Below are positions 6,887-7,334 of a stretch of DNA of 7,334 nt, in pieces; positions within the stretch are counted from its first letter, which is position 1, and the number at the start of each line of letters is the position of its first letter. The translations under genes were made by a program, and so were the position numbers. The DNA comes from Pseudomonadota bacterium (lineage in GTDB: Bacteria; Pseudomonadota; Gammaproteobacteria; Xanthomonadales; Xanthomonadaceae): positions 1-7,334 of the forward strand of contig JAFAFY010000191.1 in NCBI GenBank assembly GCA_023423235.1. The letters are read 5' to 3'. The notes below the pieces were generated by a model. That model did no database searches and was not told the origin of the DNA. It saw only the letters and a list, made by a program, of their open reading frames with translations.

Positions 6887-6961
6887 GGCCGCCATGGCCG
6901 GCGGACGCACAAAACCGCCTGGAGCGGTTTTGGACATCGCGCGAGCGATGGCCTGAAGGGT
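6887..6961 (+). repeat. Array unit 1, type A
   Basis: 75 bp. H1 (6887-6906) is diverged, with several arm mismatches. H2 is AAAACCGC (6911-6918), loop CTGGA, GCGGTTTT (6924-6931), perfect. H3 is CATCGC (6935-6940), loop GCGA, GCGATG (6945-6950), perfect. The joint reads CCTGAAGGGT instead of CCCGGAGGGT. Confidence 0.88.
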
Positions 6962-7035
6962 GTGTGCCATGGACGGCGGACACAAAGTATCGCCGGAGCG
7001 ATTCTTGATGTTGCTTTGGCAACGGCCCGGAGGGT
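6962..7035 (+). repeat. Array unit 2, type B
   Basis: 74 bp; the missing base is in the H2 loop (CGGA instead of CTGGA). H1 (6962-6981) is diverged in its left arm. The H2 arms are AAGTATCGC (6985-6993) and GCGATTCTT (6998-7006), with a single mismatch at T6988. H3 is TGTTGC (7009-7014), loop TTTG, GCAACG (7019-7024), with one T-G wobble pair. Confidence 0.88.
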
Positions 7036-7110
7036 GTCCGCCACGGATGGCGTGCTCACAAAACCGTCTGGAACGGTTTTGGACATCGCGCGAGCGATGG
7101 CCCGGAGGGT
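7036..7110 (+). repeat. Array unit 3, type A
   Basis: 75 bp. H1 (7036-7055) is diverged, mainly in its right arm (GCGTGC). H2 is AAAACCGT (7060-7067), loop CTGGA, ACGGTTTT (7073-7080). Compared with unit 1 the innermost C-G pair has become T-A, both sides changed. H3 (7084-7099) is identical to that of unit 1, with the GCGA loop. Confidence 0.9.
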
Positions 7111-7185
7111 GTCCGCCATGGATGGCGGACACAAAGAATCGCCTGGAGCGATTCTTGACGTTGCTTTGGCAACGGCCCGGAGGGT
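7111..7185 (+). repeat. Array unit 4, type B
   Basis: 75 bp, the best-preserved unit. H1 (7111-7130) is a perfect palindrome with a GG centre. H2 is AAGAATCGC (7134-7142), loop CTGGA, GCGATTCTT (7148-7156), perfect over 9 bp. H3 is CGTTGC (7159-7164), loop TTTG, GCAACG (7169-7174), perfect. Confidence 0.92.
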
Positions 7186-7205
7186 GTCCGCCATGGATGG
7201 CGGAC
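7186..7205 (+). repeat. Terminal H1 palindrome closing the array
   Basis: Identical over 20 bp to the H1 of unit 4. With the flanking bases (7184-7207) it forms 11-bp arms. It is followed directly by the A7 run that is the T tract of the leftward tRNA terminator, so the array starts and ends with H1. Confidence 0.92.
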
Positions 7206-7207
7206 AC

Positions 7208-7231
7208 AAAAAAACCCGCAGTCCGCGGGTT
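7208..7231 (-). terminator. Intrinsic terminator for the leftward tRNA-Leu transcript
   Basis: On the minus strand AACCCGC (7231-7225), loop GGACT, and GCGGGTT (7219-7213) form a 7-bp stem that runs into seven T residues (plus-strand A run 7208-7214). It lies 32 bases downstream of the encoded CCA end of the tRNA. There is no T tract on the plus strand, so it acts leftward only. It stops transcription just before the repeat array. Confidence 0.88.
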
Positions 7232-7263
7232 CAATGTTTCCTGCTGGTAAGGCGGGAATGACC

Positions 7264-7334
7264 TGGTGCCCAGGAGAGGACTCGAACCTCCACGGAGTTG
7301 CCCCCGCTAGCACCTGAAGCTAGTGCGTCTACCA
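7264..7334 (-). tRNA. tRNA-Leu (anticodon CAG), 5' end outside window
   Basis: 71 bases are visible on the minus strand, from the D arm (TGGTAGACGC) to the 3' end. The anticodon stem CTAGC/GCTAG (7323-7319 and 7311-7307) holds the loop TTCAGGT, with anticodon CAG at 7316-7314, which reads CUG leucine codons. A long class II variable arm follows (GGGG-GCAA-CTCC core). The T arm is GGAGG, TTCGAGT, CCTCT. The acceptor strand is CCTGGGC, with discriminator A and an encoded CCA (7266-7264). The long variable arm, the A discriminator and the anticodon all agree on leucine. About 15 bases of the 5' side lie right of the window. Confidence 0.95.

Larger units (their letters stand above)
6885..7207. 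repeat. Tandem array of ~75-bp three-hairpin units between convergent terminators
   Basis: About 320 bp hold four tandem units of 75, 74, 75 and 75 bp and a fifth copy of the leading palindrome. Each unit has palindrome H1 (best copy GTCCGCCATGGATGGCGGAC, 11-bp arms counting the flanking GT and AC), then H2 (8- or 9-bp arms around CTGGA), then H3 (6-bp arms around a tetraloop), then a joint ending GGAGGGT or similar. Units alternate as A, B, A, B with different but internally complementary H2 and H3 arms. No credible gene is present: open frames across it exist because the period is nearly always a multiple of three. H1 and H2 copies lack long T tracts on either strand, so they are not ordinary terminators. 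It is not CRISPR, as nothing is spacer-like. I do not recognise the family; the layout recalls REP/BIME elements, without certainty. Confidence 0.93.

Noticed and set aside
6911..6931. H2 hairpins as bidirectional intrinsic terminators
   Set aside because: A and T runs are only four bases, lie inside the stem and are absent in type B units; the real terminators are the two that flank the array.
6885..7207. CRISPR array
   Set aside because: The repeats are directly contiguous, each unit is repeated throughout, and there are no unique spacers or cas genes.
5369..7261. 630-codon plus-strand open frame over cydB, cydX and the array
   Set aside because: Runs out of frame through cydB and cydX, through a strong terminator and then the repeats; arginine- and glycine-rich shadow.
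7264..7334. Attachment site of an integrated element at the tRNA-Leu 3' end
   Set aside because: The 3' part of the tRNA is not duplicated anywhere in the window and no integrase is present.

Overview
The window reads as chromosomal DNA of a high-GC gammaproteobacterium. The ParC sequence, the gene content and the strongly G/C-ending codons suggest Xanthomonadaceae/Lysobacteraceae (Lysobacter, Luteimonas, Stenotrophomonas or relatives). This is inferred from remembered family sequences, not from a search.

Layout. (1) Positions 1-353, minus strand: the N-terminal 117 codons of a thiopurine S-methyltransferase (tpm), cut by the window edge. (2) 435-2678, minus: a complete parC (topoisomerase IV subunit A) with a wild-type quinolone-determining region. 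tpm follows it by 81 bp and may be cotranscribed. (3) 2679-2853: divergent promoter region. (4) 2854-3633, plus: an FNR-type oxygen-sensing regulator with four candidate iron-sulfur cysteines and the E-x-x-S-R recognition helix of FNR. (5) 3634-3810: intergenic region with a perfect FNR box (TTGAT-N4-ATCAA, extended to 9-bp arms). (6) 3811-6809, plus: cydA, cydB and the 39-residue cydX, which encode a complete cytochrome bd quinol oxidase, ended by a very strong intrinsic terminator at 6852-6884. (7) 6885-7207: no gene, but a tandem array of about 75-bp units, each with three hairpins. (8) 7208-7231: an intrinsic terminator facing left. (9) 7264-7334, minus: tRNA-Leu(CAG), whose 5' end lies outside the window.

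How it works together. The FNR-like protein probably senses low oxygen through a [4Fe-4S] cluster and activates cydABX from the box in front of cydA, giving a compact sensor-plus-oxidase module for microaerobic respiration. parC/tpm and the tRNA are ordinary neighbours.

Most interesting part. The hairpin array exactly fills the gap between two convergent terminators. At each end the T7 (or A7) tract of a terminator directly abuts the outer palindrome, without a spare base. Units alternate in an A-B-A-B order, and changes in one hairpin arm are matched by compensating changes in the other. This suggests selection on, or mobility through, a folded RNA or single-stranded DNA form. I do not recognise the family.
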